Shown here: piece by piece, positions 63,976 through 64,000 of the stretch
Layout: each line of letters opens with the position of its first letter
Numbering within the stretch: position 1 is the stretch's first letter
DNA from: Salinilacustrithrix flava
GTDB taxonomy: Bacteria > Actinomycetota > Acidimicrobiia > Acidimicrobiales > Salinilacustritrichaceae
Direction: 5' to 3'
NCBI GenBank assembly: GCA_024128875.1
Contig: JAMYFF010000005.1
Coordinates: 124,001-188,000, forward strand
Length of the DNA: 64,000 nt
Notes under the pieces: model-generated
What the model was told of the DNA's origin: nothing
What the model saw: the letters and a program-made list of their open reading frames with translations, nothing else
Database searches by the model: none
Program-made: the position numbers and the translations under genes

Positions 63976-64000
63976 CTACTCGACGAAGCGGCGGGCCTTC
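63976..64000 (-). CDS. Possible C-terminal end of a minus-strand gene
   Basis: On the minus strand the last bases read ...KARRFVE followed by TAG at 63976-63978, convergent with the methyltransferase gene and 13 bp from its stop. Only seven codons are visible, so this is a guess from codon pattern and gene spacing. Confidence 0.25.

Overview
The window is high-GC actinobacterial DNA. The ECF-sigma, UvrD-HRDC, CWB2 5'-nucleotidase, NirK and F420-type (LLM) genes, together with GTG starts and short ATGA/GTGA/TTGA overlaps, suggest a free-living, non-mycobacterial actinobacterium. Acidimicrobiia is my guess, not a proof. I found no rRNA, tRNA or CRISPR array.

Region 1 (1-8150, host, minus strand) is a compact low-oxygen or stress-type group: a Zn-dependent alcohol dehydrogenase preceded by a 29-codon leader ORF, PEP synthase, a phosphotransferase/AAA kinase fusion, a PAS-PAS-GGDEF diguanylate cyclase, and FtsH running off the left edge. 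Similar boxes, (A/G)GGACCTT(C/G)G(G/T)C(C/T)C, lie upstream of the dehydrogenase leader and of PEP synthase. A third lies upstream of the distant copper nitrite reductase gene. This suggests one DosR/DevR-like regulon.

Region 2 (8151-34720) is an integrated mobile element of about 26.5 kb, bounded by a perfect 103-bp direct repeat. The repeat is the 3' end of an acyl-CoA dehydrogenase gene: the last 33 codons, the stop and one further base. The intact gene sits at the right end and the orphaned 3' end at the left. An excisionase-integrase pair lies just inside the left end, and TGCAAC/TGCAAT motifs cluster inside both ends like integrase arm sites. The cargo is a catabolic gene set in three transcription units. 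The first (minus) is a Baeyer-Villiger monooxygenase, a serine-less hydrolase, a CoA-transferase, two crotonases and an acyl-CoA dehydrogenase. The second (plus) is an Opp/Dpp-type ABC transporter and an IclR regulator. The third (minus) is a MaoC-like dehydratase, a solute-binding lipoprotein, two amidohydrolases and an LLM oxidoreductase. Read together, this looks like import, oxygenation, ring opening, CoA activation and beta-oxidation of one unknown, probably cyclic, compound. The right arm is different: a small unknown protein, a truncated recombinase fused at a deletion scar to the tail of a type III-like restriction subunit, and an intact UvrD-type helicase with an inserted nuclease domain and two C-terminal zinc ribbons.

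Region 3 (34721-64000) is host backbone: acyl-CoA dehydrogenase (att target), an ECF sigma/anti-sigma fusion, CysS, a DUF1707/LiaF-like adenylate cyclase fusion, an archaeal-type ValS, a SRPBCC protein, a DNA glycosylase, a secreted CWB2-5'-nucleotidase, NirK with an extra cupredoxin domain, UvrD-HRDC helicase, fumarase, an EamA exporter, an MscS channel, a HerA-like ATPase, a RecQ-phosphoribosyltransferase fusion, a Nudix hydrolase and a methyltransferase.
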